64,000 bases of DNA from Sphingomonas colocasiae (GTDB lineage: Bacteria > Pseudomonadota > Alphaproteobacteria > Sphingomonadales > Sphingomonadaceae): contig NZ_JAINVV010000014.1 in NCBI RefSeq assembly GCF_019880585.1, positions 163,311-227,310 of the forward strand, read 5' to 3'. Made by a program: the position numbers and the translations under genes. The number at the start of each line of letters is the position of its first letter. Positions within the stretch are counted from its first letter, which is position 1. Positions 1 through 7,741 of the stretch are shown one piece after another. A model generated the notes under the pieces. It did not search any database. It was not told where the DNA came from and saw only the letters and a program-made list of their open reading frames with translations.

Positions 1-38
1 CCGCGTTACGATCCTGAAAAAGCAAGGAGAGATGATCC

Positions 39-1337
39 ATGCGGCACATCGCGGTGATCGGTTCGGGGCCAGCCGGCTATTATACGGCGGAGGCCTGCCA
101 GAAGCTTTTCGGCGGCGAGGTCCGCGTCGACGTCATAGACGGTCTGCCCGTGCCCTATGGCCTTATCCGCTTCGGCGTGGCCCCGGATCACCAGTCGATC
201 AAGGCGGTTTCCAAACGCTATGAAGCAGTGGCGCTCAGCGACAATGTCCGCTTCGTCGGCAATGTCCTGGTCGGACGCGACGTCAGCATCGACGAGCTTC
301 AGTCGCTCTACGATGCGGTGGTGCTGGCGACCGGTGCCCCGCGCGACCGGCCGCTCGGCATCGCGGGGGACGATCTGCCCGGCGTCGTCGGATCCGCCGC
401 CTTTGTCGGCTGGTATAATGGCCATCCGGAATTCGCCGACCTTTCGCCGCGACTCGATATCGACGGCGTCGTCGTCATCGGCAACGGCAATGTCGCGCTC
501 GACGTCGCCCGCATCCTCTCCAAGACGCCCGCCGAATTCGCGGGATCGGACATTGTCGACCATGCGCTGGCGGCACTCGCGGAATCGTCGATCACCAGGG
601 TCTCGATCCTCGGCCGGCGCGGCCCGCACCAGATCGCGATGACGCCCAAGGAACTGGGAGAACTCGGCCATCTCGAACGCGCGGCACCGCATGTCGATCC
701 GGCGGACCTGCCGCCGACCGGTGACGACGCGTTGCTCGAACCCGGCATGCGCAAATCGGTGACGCATCTTCGCGACTTCGCCGCGACCGACGCGAAGAAG
801 CCGATCACGATCGATTTCGATTTCTTCGCGATGCCCGTCGCGATCGAGGGCGACGGCAAGGTCGAGCGCGTGATCGTCGAACGCACCGAGCTGGACGCCG
901 ATCTCCGCTCGCACGGGACGGGGGAGCGCTATGCGATTCCCTGCGGGCTGGTGGTGAGTTGCATCGGCTACAGCACCCCGCAGATCGAGGGGGTGCCCTA
1001 TGAACATGGCCGCGGCCGATTCGCCAATGACGAGGGCCGCATCCTGCCCGGCCTTTATTGCGTCGGCTGGGCGCGGCGCGGGCCGACCGGCACCATCGGC
1101 ACCAATCGGCCGGATGGCCAGATGATCGCCGAGAAGATCGCGGCCGACCTGCCCGAGCCTTCGCGAAAGGCCGGCCGCGCGGGGCTCGATTCGCTGCTCG
1201 CCCGCCGAGAGGTCGACGTCGTCACCTTCCGGGACTGGCAGAAAATCGAAGCGGCGGAAGTCGCGCGGGCGCGCGACGGCAGCCCGCGCGGCAAGTTCGT
1301 GAACGTCGCGGAGATGATCGCGGCACGGAGTGATTGA
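39..1337 (+). CDS. fprA: Ferredoxin/adrenodoxin-type NADP+ reductase (FprA-like)
   Basis: A 432-residue FAD- and NADP-binding oxidoreductase expected to move electrons between NADPH and a ferredoxin in the cytosol. The N-terminus has the dinucleotide-binding run IGSGPAGYYTAEA. VPYGLIRFGVAPDH is the signature of the adrenodoxin reductase/FprA group, and VVIGNGNVALDVARIL is the second nucleotide-binding fold. The C-terminal GWARRGPTGTIGTNR also fits this group. Length is near the family norm of about 430-460. AAGGAGAG lies at a good distance before the ATG, which settles the start. The gene ends about 75 bases before the tRNA and appears to be single. Glutamate synthase small subunits share the fold but lack the VPYGLIRFG motif, so the reductase call is firm; the electron partner is not shown here. 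Confidence 0.9.
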   Translation: MRHIAVIGSGPAGYYTAEACQKLFGGEVRVDVIDGLPVPYGLIRFGVAPDHQSIKAVSKRYEAVALSDNVRFVGNVLVGRDVSIDELQSLYDAVVLATGAPRDRPLGIAGDDLPGVVGSAAFVGWYNGHPEFADLSPRLDIDGVVVIGNGNVALDVARILSKTPAEFAGSDIVDHALAALAESSITRVSILGRRGPHQIAMTPKELGELGHLERAAPHVDPADLPPTGDDALLEPGMRKSVTHLRDFAATDAKKPITIDFDFFAMPVAIEGDGKVERVIVERTELDADLRSHGTGERYAIPCGLVVSCIGYSTPQIEGVPYEHGRGRFANDEGRILPGLYCVGWARRGPTGTIGTNRPDGQMIAEKIAADLPEPSRKAGRAGLDSLLARREVDVVTFRDWQKIEAAEVARARDGSPRGKFVNVAEMIAARSD

Positions 1338-1344
1338 AGCGGGC

Positions 1345-1372
1345 TTGCGGTGCGCCAAACCGCTGCTATAAG
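1345..1372 (+). promoter_or_regulatory. Candidate promoter of the tRNA-Pro gene
   Basis: TTGCGG (1345-1350) and TATAAG (1367-1372) are separated by 16 bases and end about 40 bases before the tRNA. The prophage enters downstream, so the tRNA keeps this promoter after integration. Assigned by consensus match only. Confidence 0.5.
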
Positions 1373-1413
1373 CCGCCGCCTGCCTACCGGCTTCGTGCCG
1401 GTTCCGCATCGGT

Positions 1414-1490
1414 CGGGGAGTAGCTCAGCCTGGTAGAGCACTGTCTTCGGGAGGCAGGGGCCGGAGGTTCGAATCCTCTCTCCCCGACCA
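1414..1490 (+). tRNA. tRNA-Pro (anticodon CGG)
   Basis: A 77-base cloverleaf. The acceptor stem starts CGGGGAG and pairs with CTCCCCG. The D arm is GCTC/GAGC. The anticodon stem CTGTC/GGCAG holds the seven-base loop TTCGGGA, placing CGG at positions 34-36, which reads the proline codon CCG. The T arm contains GGTTCGAATCC, and CCA is encoded. The 3' 49 bases, from inside the anticodon stem to CCA, are the prophage attachment core, so the phage restores the 3' half on insertion and the gene stays complete. Confidence 0.95.
1442..1490 (+). repeat. attL: 49-bp attachment core in tRNA-Pro
   Basis: The 49 bases are identical to 43958-44006 and diverge immediately outside. The integrase gene begins 16 bases inside, the standard position for a tRNA-targeting tyrosine recombinase. 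The two copies are 42,516 bases apart, which gives the excised genome size. Confidence 0.95.
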
Positions 1491-1506
1491 CATTTTCAGC
1501 CAATTT

Positions 1507-2541
1507 CTAGCCAGTTTGGACAGTGCCCCAAGGTTCGATTGAACCTTGCCCCCCTGCCCTGCGCTGGATTCGGCTTGCTACACCCCTCAGATGGCCGGGT
1601 GTGAACCTGGCGTAGTGACGTTCCGTGGTGCGGCTATCTTCATGCCCCATGAACTGCGCCAGCTCCGTCATCGGGGCGCCCGCCTCCGCCGCCCATACGG
1701 CGCCGGTATGGCGAAGCATGTAGGCAGTGACGTGGAAGCCGCAGCGCTCGCTGGCGGCCTGGAAAAGTTTCTTCACGTTGGCGATTCGCTTGCCGCCCCG
1801 TTCGATCACATATTCGCTCTGGCGCGCGCGCCACGCCTCTTTCAGAGCGTCCAGCGCCTCTTCGTTCAGTGGCAGCGCATCGGCACGGCGCTTCGCGGTT
1901 TGAACCCGCCCCTCCGGATTGAGATCGATCGTTCCCTTTTGCCAGTTCACGCGATCCCATGTCAGATCGAGCAGCGCGGCCGGCCGCGCCATCGTGTAGA
2001 GGCCGAGCAACACGTAGAGCCTGGCATGCGGCGCCTTCACGGCCGCGAAGAATTTTTCGAATTCGGCATGGCTGAGATGGCGCTTGCGGCGCTCCGGCGG
2101 CGACGGTCGCCAGATCTCCGGCGCGTTATCGATCAGCTTCTCGTCTTTCGCCCAGCGAAGCGCGACCGACAGCATCGACAATTCGTAGCGCACTGTCGCC
2201 GGCGCGGCACGACGACGCGCGGCATAGCCCCTGGCCATTTCCTTATCGATCAGGTTCGGTGAAACCGCTGCCCAATAGTCGCGCATTGCCTTCCAGGCAT
2301 CCGACTGCCGATTCGCGGTGACGATGCCTTCTGCCCGCCGATCGGCGAGATAGGCCTCGACTATGTCTCCCACGGTCCGGGCAGAACGGTTGCCGAGCCG
2401 CCAGCGCTGCCGCGCTTCGGCCTCAGCCCCGATTCGATCGGTCGCGGATAGGGCGTGGCGGCGGCGCTTTCCTTCGGCATCCTGCCAGACGATTGCGTAT
2501 CCGCCGCGAAGCCGCTGGACTGTGAAGGGGTCGGACTGCAT
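1507..2541 (-). CDS. int: Phage integrase, tyrosine recombinase
   Basis: A 344-residue site-specific recombinase that should insert and excise the prophage at the tRNA-Pro core. Catalytic positions readable in order are R186 ([12 protein letters not shown]), a lysine near 217, R277 (YMLRHTG), H300 (GHEDSR) and nucleophile Y310 (RHYARF). The first residue of the usual HxxR box is tyrosine (Y274) rather than histidine, a tolerated but less common variant. I start at MQSDPFTV (2541), where the protein begins to look like this family; a longer reading to 2784 runs through the neighbouring gene and has unlikely composition. Even so, it overlaps the HTH gene by 181 bases in another frame. It ends 16 bases from attL. 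Confidence 0.93.
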   Translation of the reverse strand: MQSDPFTVQRLRGGYAIVWQDAEGKRRRHALSATDRIGAEAEARQRWRLGNRSARTVGDIVEAYLADRRAEGIVTANRQSDAWKAMRDYWAAVSPNLIDKEMARGYAARRRAAPATVRYELSMLSVALRWAKDEKLIDNAPEIWRPSPPERRKRHLSHAEFEKFFAAVKAPHARLYVLLGLYTMARPAALLDLTWDRVNWQKGTIDLNPEGRVQTAKRRADALPLNEEALDALKEAWRARQSEYVIERGGKRIANVKKLFQAASERCGFHVTAYMLRHTGAVWAAEAGAPMTELAQFMGHEDSRTTERHYARFTPGHLRGVASRIQRRAGGQGSIEPWGTVQTG

Positions 2542-2723
2542 TCGAATCTCTCTACTTCGGTGTGGCGGATGCGGATCAGATCGCCAACGCGGAAGCATTG
2601 CAACTCTCCGCGCTCGATCAGCTTGCGAATGACGCCTTCGCTGCATTCCCAATGCGCGGCCAAGGTCTTGACCGTGAATGGCCGGCGGGCGTCGGAATCG
2701 GGCAGGACGACATGCGCGTTCAC
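2361..2723 (-). CDS. Excisionase-like helix-turn-helix protein
   Basis: A 120-residue protein. Residues about 14-55 form a MerR/excisionase-type winged helix (FTVKTLAAHWECS, then VIRKLIERGELQCFRVGDLIRI, read in two parts). Proteins of this kind direct excision or regulate the early genes. The start is GTG at 2723, overlapping the upstream stop as GTGA. The tail after about residue 60 is serine/proline-rich, of low order, and lies over the first 181 bases of the integrase. The position directly upstream of int supports an excisionase role, but the family is too diverse to be certain. Confidence 0.7.
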   Translation of the reverse strand: MNAHVVLPDSDARRPFTVKTLAAHWECSEGVIRKLIERGELQCFRVGDLIRIRHTEVERFECSPTPSQSSGFAADTQSSGRMPKESAAATPYPRPIESGLRPKRGSAGGSATVLPGPWET

Positions 2724-3238
2724 GCGGCTTCTCCCTGGATGGCCGGCGCGCGATCTTGGCGGGCCTTGATGTTGGCGAGGACAAGGATGCGGATGGACTG
2801 ATCGCCGGTGCGGCGCTGCCACCACAGCATCGCCTCGACCAGCTCGCGGCGGCGCCAGGCCGTAAGGTACGGTTCGATCAGATCGCCGTGGATGTAGCGC
2901 AGGCCGGTTTCGGTGTTGCCGTCGATCGTCGCGCGGATCTCTACGGGCAAATCGTCTTGCGCCTTGCGCAGCTGCTGCGTGCAGCGCGTATAGGACTCTT
3001 CCAGCGCGGTCAGCTTCGCGAGCTGGCTGACATCGTCGATGCCGGCGGGGCGCTGATGGTTGACTACCCAATGCCAATCGGCCGCGATCGCGCGCCAGGC
3101 AGCCAGCTCGGCCTGGGCGGCGATCTCGCCGAGCCGTTCGGTCAGGATCTCGATCGAGGCCTTGCGCCGGCGCGCGGCGTCGGCCGCTTCGGCGGCGATC
3201 AGATCCCAATCGTGCGCGAAGTGGGGGGCGTCGGTCAT
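2720..3238 (-). CDS. Phage protein of unknown function
   Basis: A 172-residue, mostly alpha-helical charged protein in the leftward early operon. I recognise no family. It has no signal peptide or membrane segment and carries several tryptophans (DWHWVVNHQ, AMLWWQRR). Start and stop overlap both neighbours by four bases, so it is translationally coupled and very likely real. Confidence 0.7.
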   Translation of the reverse strand: MTDAPHFAHDWDLIAAEAADAARRRKASIEILTERLGEIAAQAELAAWRAIAADWHWVVNHQRPAGIDDVSQLAKLTALEESYTRCTQQLRKAQDDLPVEIRATIDGNTETGLRYIHGDLIEPYLTAWRRRELVEAMLWWQRRTGDQSIRILVLANIKARQDRAPAIQGEAA

Positions 3239-3519
3239 GGGCGCATACCAGCAAACACAAGCTCGATTGCGGCGCGGATCGCGTCGGCTTCCGCGCCCGA
3301 TGCTTCGGCGGATCGAACGGCGAATTCGATCGCCTCCCGCAGTATGTTTTCAGCCACCACGATACCGACGCACGCTGCTTCGATCGCGGTCGGCATCGTC
3401 ATGGCATGGCCCTTCACGATCTCGTGAACGGCTGCGACGGCGGGCTCTGCTCGCTCGCGCATGCCGCGCTGGTCGATCAGATCCGCCAGTTCATAGGCGA
3501 GGTTATGCACTAGGCTCAT
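3235..3519 (-). CDS. Small phage protein of unknown function
   Basis: 94 residues, helical and alanine-rich, beginning MSLVHNLAYEL. I chose ATG 3519 because it overlaps the upstream stop as ATGA, the rule in this operon; a longer reading to 3567 would run into the methyltransferase gene. No recognisable domain. Confidence 0.65.
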   Translation of the reverse strand: MSLVHNLAYELADLIDQRGMRERAEPAVAAVHEIVKGHAMTMPTAIEAACVGIVVAENILREAIEFAVRSAEASGAEADAIRAAIELVFAGMRP

Positions 3520-4202
3520 GCCGCTGCCCTTTCGGCAAGCATTTGCGCCAGAAGGTGGTCGCCCCATTGCTGGGCGACGGCGGCGGAGATGCCGGGAAAG
3601 CTTTCGCTGCGCTTGCGCGCGCGCTCCGGCCCCGGCGGTTCACGATGAACGCGGCTCCATGCCTTGTGCTCGTCAGTACCCGGGGCCGGCGGGTCCAGCC
3701 GGTCGGTCGGCACAAGATCGGGCAGGTCGATGAGTTCAAGGCCCGTCGCCTTGAAGAATGGATCTCCGAACCACCATGGCTGCACAAACTGCGTTCGGCC
3801 GCGCTTTGTCAGATCGATCGCGTAGCGGTGCATGACGGGATTTTCGATCGCGCGGCGCCGGATCTGGCGCGCATCCCGAACCGCCCGATAGAATGCGGCG
3901 GCTTTTTCCAGCTCGGCCCAGCGCTGCGGATCCGGGCCGTTGATCTTCTTCCCGTCGATGTAGAGCCATTTCACGCCGGAGTTGCAAAGCACCGTGCAGG
4001 GCGGATGGAAGACGGCGAGCATGTCCCAGCCATCGTCCAGATGATCCAGCAGATTGCCGGTGATGTGGCGATTGCTGCCATCGTCTGCCGGCTCCAGATC
4101 GCACGACCATGCATCGAAGCCCCTCGCAACGAACTGACGGCGGATGGCGCCGCTGCGTTCGCAGCCGATCAGCACCCGGATGTCCCCCGGTTCGATCGTC
4201 AT
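3516..4202 (-). CDS. DNA cytosine methyltransferase-like phage protein
   Basis: A 228-residue protein resembling the short C5-cytosine methyltransferase relatives common in phages. Residues 8-18 (IRVLIGCERSG) occupy the S-adenosylmethionine-binding position. HPPCTVLCNSG (66-76) carries the Pro-Pro-Cys of motif IV, and AIENPVMH is a later family block. It is shorter than restriction-type enzymes and has no clear target-recognition region, so activity is not assured. Known relatives could protect phage DNA or modify bases. It starts at ATG 4202, overlapping the preceding stop by four bases, in the leftward operon controlled by the repressor. Confidence 0.75.
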   Translation of the reverse strand: MTIEPGDIRVLIGCERSGAIRRQFVARGFDAWSCDLEPADDGSNRHITGNLLDHLDDGWDMLAVFHPPCTVLCNSGVKWLYIDGKKINGPDPQRWAELEKAAAFYRAVRDARQIRRRAIENPVMHRYAIDLTKRGRTQFVQPWWFGDPFFKATGLELIDLPDLVPTDRLDPPAPGTDEHKAWSRVHREPPGPERARKRSESFPGISAAVAQQWGDHLLAQMLAERAAA

Positions 4203-4729
4203 TCCGGGATCTCCGCTGGCGTCGTCGCTTCTTCGGCGTCCCACAGGTCGATCATCGCCAGCATCCTCGCGGCGAGGCCCAGAGCCAGATCGCGGCGTTC
4301 TGCGCGCGGCTGGCTTTCGTCGACGACGAGGCGCACGAGCACTTCGACGGATTGCGCGTGATGGCCCAACGCGGACAGCTCTGGCCTGCCTAGTGCCGCC
4401 AGCCAGTAATTGGTGTTCTGCCGCACCTTGTCCCATTCGGGGCTGTGCAGCACGTCGAGAATGTCGAGCGCTTCATGCGTGGCCTTACTGACGCCCTGGC
4501 GGAGATCGGTGGATGCGGGGTCGCTTGACGCCGCCGCCTGTTCGATCGGCATCCGATATTCGACCGGGTTAAATCCGATATCGACGGGATTGTCGCTGAT
4601 CGGGGCGAGTGCCCAGATGCGGCCCGTCCAGTATGCCAGCGCCTGCGGCTGCGGCGCGCCCCGAACCTCGACCACGATATGGCGCTGGTCGCCGATCGGC
4701 ATGGATTTCATGTCAAGCCAGCGGCTCAT
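4199..4729 (-). CDS. Phage protein of unknown function
   Basis: 176 residues starting MSRWLDMKSM, chosen because ATG 4729 overlaps the upstream stop as ATGA; the longer open reading upstream is arginine-rich and lies over the next gene. A beta-rich first part (HIVVEVRGAP, LAYWTGRIW) precedes a helical half. I do not recognise the family. Confidence 0.65.
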   Translation of the reverse strand: MSRWLDMKSMPIGDQRHIVVEVRGAPQPQALAYWTGRIWALAPISDNPVDIGFNPVEYRMPIEQAAASSDPASTDLRQGVSKATHEALDILDVLHSPEWDKVRQNTNYWLAALGRPELSALGHHAQSVEVLVRLVVDESQPRAERRDLALGLAARMLAMIDLWDAEEATTPAEIPE

Positions 4730-4968
4730 ATCGCCCACCTGACTGCCTGGGCGGCGATGACGACGGCGACGATCAGGCCGAAGGCGATGTAGAGGCGGCG
4801 ATCGCGGCGGGCTCGGGCGCGATCGGCGGCCTGATCGTCGTCGCTCGGCTGGATTTCGCTCCAATCGATCGTCGCCATGCGGCGGAATTCGGTTTCGCTG
4901 CCGATCTTCGGCAGGTTGCTGGCCTCCACATGGAGCCGGCAATTCTCTGACTGGCGGGCGCGGCTCAT
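4726..4968 (-). CDS. Small membrane-anchored phage protein
   Basis: 80 residues: a charged N-terminal part, an arginine-rich stretch, then one C-terminal membrane span (LYIAFGLIVAVVIAAQAV). This topology suggests a tail-anchored inner-membrane protein. Overlaps on both sides by 1-4 bases support translation. Function unknown; prophage membrane proteins of this kind sometimes block superinfection, but nothing here shows that. Confidence 0.65.
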   Translation of the reverse strand: MSRARQSENCRLHVEASNLPKIGSETEFRRMATIDWSEIQPSDDDQAADRARARRDRRLYIAFGLIVAVVIAAQAVRWAI

Positions 4969-5420
4969 CAGAGCACCGTCTTGAGCGCGAGTTTGAACAG
5001 GATGCGGCTGCGCGCGTGCGTGTCGCCGGGGCGGCGCCAGAAGCCGCGCACGATGCGATGGCCCTTTTCCAGCATCATGCGGCGAAAGGCATATTCGCTG
5101 GTCGGGTAGTCCTCCGCGTGGCCGCCATTCTTGGACAGCCAGTTCATGTAGTCGGACAGGACATCCGTGGCGGGGGTGCGGGCCTGTTCGTCGATATCGA
5201 GATTGGCCGGATGGATGCGGGGCACGACGCGATCGGCCAGCCAGCGTTCGAACAGCGTCGGCTCCGCCGGGGGCGACAGTTCGTCTGGCTGGGCGCGGCG
5301 CGTGCCGCGATCGGTGATGACGACAGCGGAGCCGTCACGGTTCCACTGATGGATCTTGACCGGCTGGCCGGCAAGCAACGCGCTGGAGCCAGCATGAGGG
5401 AATGGAACAGATTGAAGCAT
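4968..5420 (-). CDS. First gene of the leftward early operon, unknown function
   Basis: 150 residues. ATG 5420 is preceded by GGGAGG at five bases, and the repressor-controlled promoter lies just upstream, so this is the promoter-proximal gene. The C-terminal half (LSDYMNWLSKN through RGFWRRPGD) faintly resembles the winged-helix tail found beside phage primase/helicases, which is only a hint. No membrane segment. Confidence 0.65.
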   Translation of the reverse strand: MLQSVPFPHAGSSALLAGQPVKIHQWNRDGSAVVITDRGTRRAQPDELSPPAEPTLFERWLADRVVPRIHPANLDIDEQARTPATDVLSDYMNWLSKNGGHAEDYPTSEYAFRRMMLEKGHRIVRGFWRRPGDTHARSRILFKLALKTVL

Positions 5421-5448
5421 GTTTGCCTCCCGTTGTTGACGGGGGCGA

Positions 5449-5500
5449 TAATTACGTGTGGTGTAAGTTCTCTGTCAAATGGAAATTACGTATGGTGTAA
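5449..5500 (-). promoter_or_regulatory. Left operator/promoter (PL-like) with two repressor sites
   Basis: Read leftward: TTGACA (5473-5478), 18 bases, TAATTA (5449-5454), then GGGAGG and ATG 5420. Two 15-bp sites, TTACGTGTGGTGTAA (5452-5466) and TTACGTATGGTGTAA (5486-5500), differ at one base. The first fills the space up to the -10 and the second lies just upstream of the -35, so a bound repressor would block the polymerase. The same site occurs twice at the right operator. Confidence 0.8.
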
Positions 5501-5603
5501 TTTACCGTTTCGGAATCGATATGGGCGCGACTCGCATAGATTGCATGCTGCGCAATTTTCGGGCGTGTAGGAAAGGCGAGATTGATCGAGAATGGACGAA
5601 AGA

Positions 5604-5633
5604 GGGCGCAAACGCGCGTCCGCGTTCGCGCCC
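5604..5633 (-). terminator. Probable terminator of the repressor transcript
   Basis: A 13-bp stem (5604-5616 with 5621-5633, one mismatch) and a four-base loop, followed leftward by a T-rich TCTTTCG. It lies 34 bases beyond the repressor stop and would keep its transcript out of the left operator. Confidence 0.55.
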
Positions 5634-5667
5634 ACCTAGGCGATCGACGATGTATCAGGTTGTCGGC

Positions 5668-6039
5668 TTAGCCGTGCGTGCCGCTGCGCGCGAGCGCTTC
5701 CAAGACCGCTTCGGCCTGGCGATACTGATCTGGCGTCAGGTGATCGAGAATGGAAAGCACCTTGCCCTCCTTCGTCGGATCTCTGGAGATCAGGTATTCC
5801 GGGTGCGTCTGATACACATCGGCCAGCACTTCCAGCACCGCCTGTGTGTAGGGCTGCTTGCCGTTCTCGATCCGGCTAAGGCTGGCTTCGGTTTTCGGAA
5901 CACGGCGGCCCGGATCGTCAGGGTCCGTATCGCCGGCCAGCTCGATGATCCGCGCCACGGCTGCCGATTGCGTCAGCCCCCGATAGCTGCGCCATTCCTT
6001 GAAATAGGTCCGATGTTTCGAGGCGGGATTGCGTACCAT
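5668..6039 (-). CDS. CI-like prophage repressor, HTH only
   Basis: A 123-residue XRE-family DNA-binding protein. The helix-turn-helix spans roughly residues 20-75 (LTQSAAVARIIELAG, then TEASLSRIENGKQP), followed by a short C-terminal helix. It lies divergent to the Cro-like gene and between two operator regions, the position of lambda CI. It has no S24/LexA-type peptidase domain, so it cannot be removed by RecA-stimulated self-cleavage as lambda CI is; induction must work another way. I start at MVRNPASK (6039) because the longer reading crosses the operators. No strong Shine-Dalgarno was found. Confidence 0.85.
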   Translation of the reverse strand: MVRNPASKHRTYFKEWRSYRGLTQSAAVARIIELAGDTDPDDPGRRVPKTEASLSRIENGKQPYTQAVLEVLADVYQTHPEYLISRDPTKEGKVLSILDHLTPDQYRQAEAVLEALARSGTHG

Positions 6040-6091
6040 GTAAGCGAGTGTCCTACATGGCGCGTGCACTGAGAATGCCGCCCCATGTAAG

Positions 6092-6125
6092 TTACGCTTG
6101 ACGTAAGACTTACGCTGGGTGTAAG
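6092..6125 (+). promoter_or_regulatory. Right operator/promoter (PR-like) with two repressor sites
   Basis: TTACGCTTGACGTAA (6092-6106) and TTACGCTGGGTGTAA (6110-6124) match the left-operator sites and are 18 bases apart centre to centre. TTGACG (6098-6103) and TGTAAG (6120-6125), 16 bases apart, would be the -35 and -10, each inside an operator. Transcription should begin around 6132, within a few bases of the Cro ATG at 6136, so the message may be leaderless. Confidence 0.8.
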
Positions 6126-6135
6126 TCGCCGTGCT

Positions 6136-6402
6136 ATGACGCTCGATGACTATCTCACCAGCGAGGACATCACGGCCGCCGACTTCGGCGGACGCGTCGG
6201 CCTCAGCGAGGCTTCGATATCGCGCATCCGCAAGGGTGAGCAGAACATCACCCGCGATGTGATGCGGCGCATCATCGCCGCATCGGGGGGCAAGATCTCT
6301 GCGGAGGGCTTGGTTCTGCAACACAGCGTAGCGGCTAGCCTGATCGTTACGCCGCCGTCATCCGGAAAGGGCGGGGAAATTTCCGCACGGGTGAGCGCGT
6401 GA
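6136..6402 (+). CDS. Cro-like regulator (YdaS-type HTH)
   Basis: 88 residues with one helix-turn-helix near the N-terminus (FGGRVGLSEASISRIRKGEQ), the pattern of YdaS/Cro proteins. It should bind the same operators as the repressor and favour lytic growth. No Shine-Dalgarno precedes ATG 6136, and the predicted transcript start is nearly at the ATG. It is first in the rightward early operon; its stop overlaps the next start by four bases. Confidence 0.82.
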   Translation: MTLDDYLTSEDITAADFGGRVGLSEASISRIRKGEQNITRDVMRRIIAASGGKISAEGLVLQHSVAASLIVTPPSSGKGGEISARVSA

Positions 6403-6602
6403 AGCGTCGGCGCTCATGGAAGCTGCGCCGGAAAACCCGCGTGACCCCGACGCAGTTCGAACTGTTGCCGTACACGCTTGGCAACACCGCCCGGTTCAAG
6501 CGGCCCGTTATCGGGATCGATCTGGGCACCGGAACGGACCTTGCGGCCTGGGCCTATTGGGACGGCAAGCGCTGGACGTTTTTACGGGAGGCGCTGGCGT
6601 GA
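6399..6602 (+). CDS. Small phage protein of unknown function
   Basis: 67 residues from a GTG that overlaps the Cro stop. A basic N-terminus precedes VIGIDLGTGTDLAAWAYWDG, which looks like one beta hairpin and recurs in small early proteins of sphingomonad phages as I recall. Function unknown. Confidence 0.55.
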   Translation: MKRRRSWKLRRKTRVTPTQFELLPYTLGNTARFKRPVIGIDLGTGTDLAAWAYWDGKRWTFLREALA

Positions 6603-7078
6603 CCGACCTGACCCCCGAACAGATCAAGCTGAAAGACGTCACGCACGACATGATCAAGGGCTGTGGCGGGCTGGAAGCCGCCGCCAGCCTGTGCCGCGTC
6701 GGGAAGAGCGTGTTGGCGGAATATGCCAGCGAGGATCATCCAGACCGGTTCGTGCCAATAGACGTTGTCGCGGATCTGGAGCCGAAGGCGAAGAACCGGC
6801 CAGGCTGGCCGCACGTGACGCGCCGGCTGTGCGAGGTCATGGGCGGCGTGTTCGTTCCCCTGCCCCGTGCCGGCACGCTGCCGGCCGATGTTCACGCGGC
6901 GCTCGCCGTCAGCCTGAAAGAGCATTCGGATGGCGCCTCGACGATCGTCGCGGGCTTTGCGGACGGCAAGTTCGACCGCGGCGAGCTGGAGCACGCGATC
7001 AAGGAAGTCACCGAAGGGATCGAGGCGGCGGTGCGGCTGAAAGCCGTGCTCGAACGCATGCTGGAGGATGTGCGCTGA
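6599..7078 (+). CDS. Phage regulatory protein, CII-like (CP76 type)
   Basis: 159 residues from GTG 6599 (overlap GTGA). Residues about 15-85 resemble the phage CII/CP76 regulators: a helical region (MIKGCGGLEAAASLC, VGKSVLAEYAS), then RRLCEVMGGVFVPLP. The position right after Cro matches cII in lambdoid phages, so it may activate the repressor or integrase promoter. The C-terminal 70 residues are helical and probably oligomerise. The family resemblance is moderate. Confidence 0.6.
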   Translation: MTDLTPEQIKLKDVTHDMIKGCGGLEAAASLCRVGKSVLAEYASEDHPDRFVPIDVVADLEPKAKNRPGWPHVTRRLCEVMGGVFVPLPRAGTLPADVHAALAVSLKEHSDGASTIVAGFADGKFDRGELEHAIKEVTEGIEAAVRLKAVLERMLEDVR

Positions 7079-7725
7079 TGCGGTTCACGCTGGATGACAA
7101 GAGCTGGCTGGACGGGCCGGTGGAAACCGGCGCGGAGCTGGTCGCGTGCTGCCGTGCGCTGGCCGGCAAGGATGTGGCGGGCGGTGATGACTGGAATGCG
7201 GGCGCGCTGGCGCTGGCGAACTGGATCATGACCGCGCCCGGCCAGGCGGCGCTGCTGTCGCGCAGCCTGTCCAACCCGTTCGCGATGGGCGAGGCGATCG
7301 AGCTTCTACTCTGCTGCACTGCGCCCACTGCACTGATGGCCACTTTGCTTGAGCGTATCGAGAAAGTGAGCGGCGGCGCGGTCGTGGCCGCCCATTTCGA
7401 CCAAGTCATCCCCGTCCCGGCGGAGATCGATGAAGCTATCGCGGAGATCGAAGCCGATGCGGCGGCCGTGCTGGCGCCATCCGCCGAAACGGCGCCGCTG
7501 GGCGCGCATCTGTGCAGCGGGCGGCTGGGCGACCAGCTGCCCAGTGGGCCGCTGTTCCATGCGGTGAGCGACAGCCGATCGGCCAATGATTTCCTGCTGA
7601 CCGGAATGGGCTTCGCCTTCCGGCTGGACGTGCCCGCCGCCGTCTCGATGCGCGATGCGCTCGACGCCGGGATTCGGGCGTGTCGCGGGGCACATGCGGA
7701 CGCCGTCGTCAGCGGCAAGGCTTAA
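7078..7725 (+). CDS. Phage early protein of unknown function
   Basis: 215 residues; ATG overlaps the preceding stop. Alanine-rich and acidic in the middle (AIAEIEADAAAVLAPSAE), with a beta-rich C-terminal third. No motif I can name, and no membrane segment. Confidence 0.65.
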   Translation: MRFTLDDKSWLDGPVETGAELVACCRALAGKDVAGGDDWNAGALALANWIMTAPGQAALLSRSLSNPFAMGEAIELLLCCTAPTALMATLLERIEKVSGGAVVAAHFDQVIPVPAEIDEAIAEIEADAAAVLAPSAETAPLGAHLCSGRLGDQLPSGPLFHAVSDSRSANDFLLTGMGFAFRLDVPAAVSMRDALDAGIRACRGAHADAVVSGKA

Positions 7726-7741
7726 GGAAAGAGGGGGGACG

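Noticed and set aside
5479..6072. A rightward 197-residue open frame across the repressor
   Set aside because: It runs through both the left operator and the antisense of an XRE repressor with clear HTH; no motif in the rightward frame.
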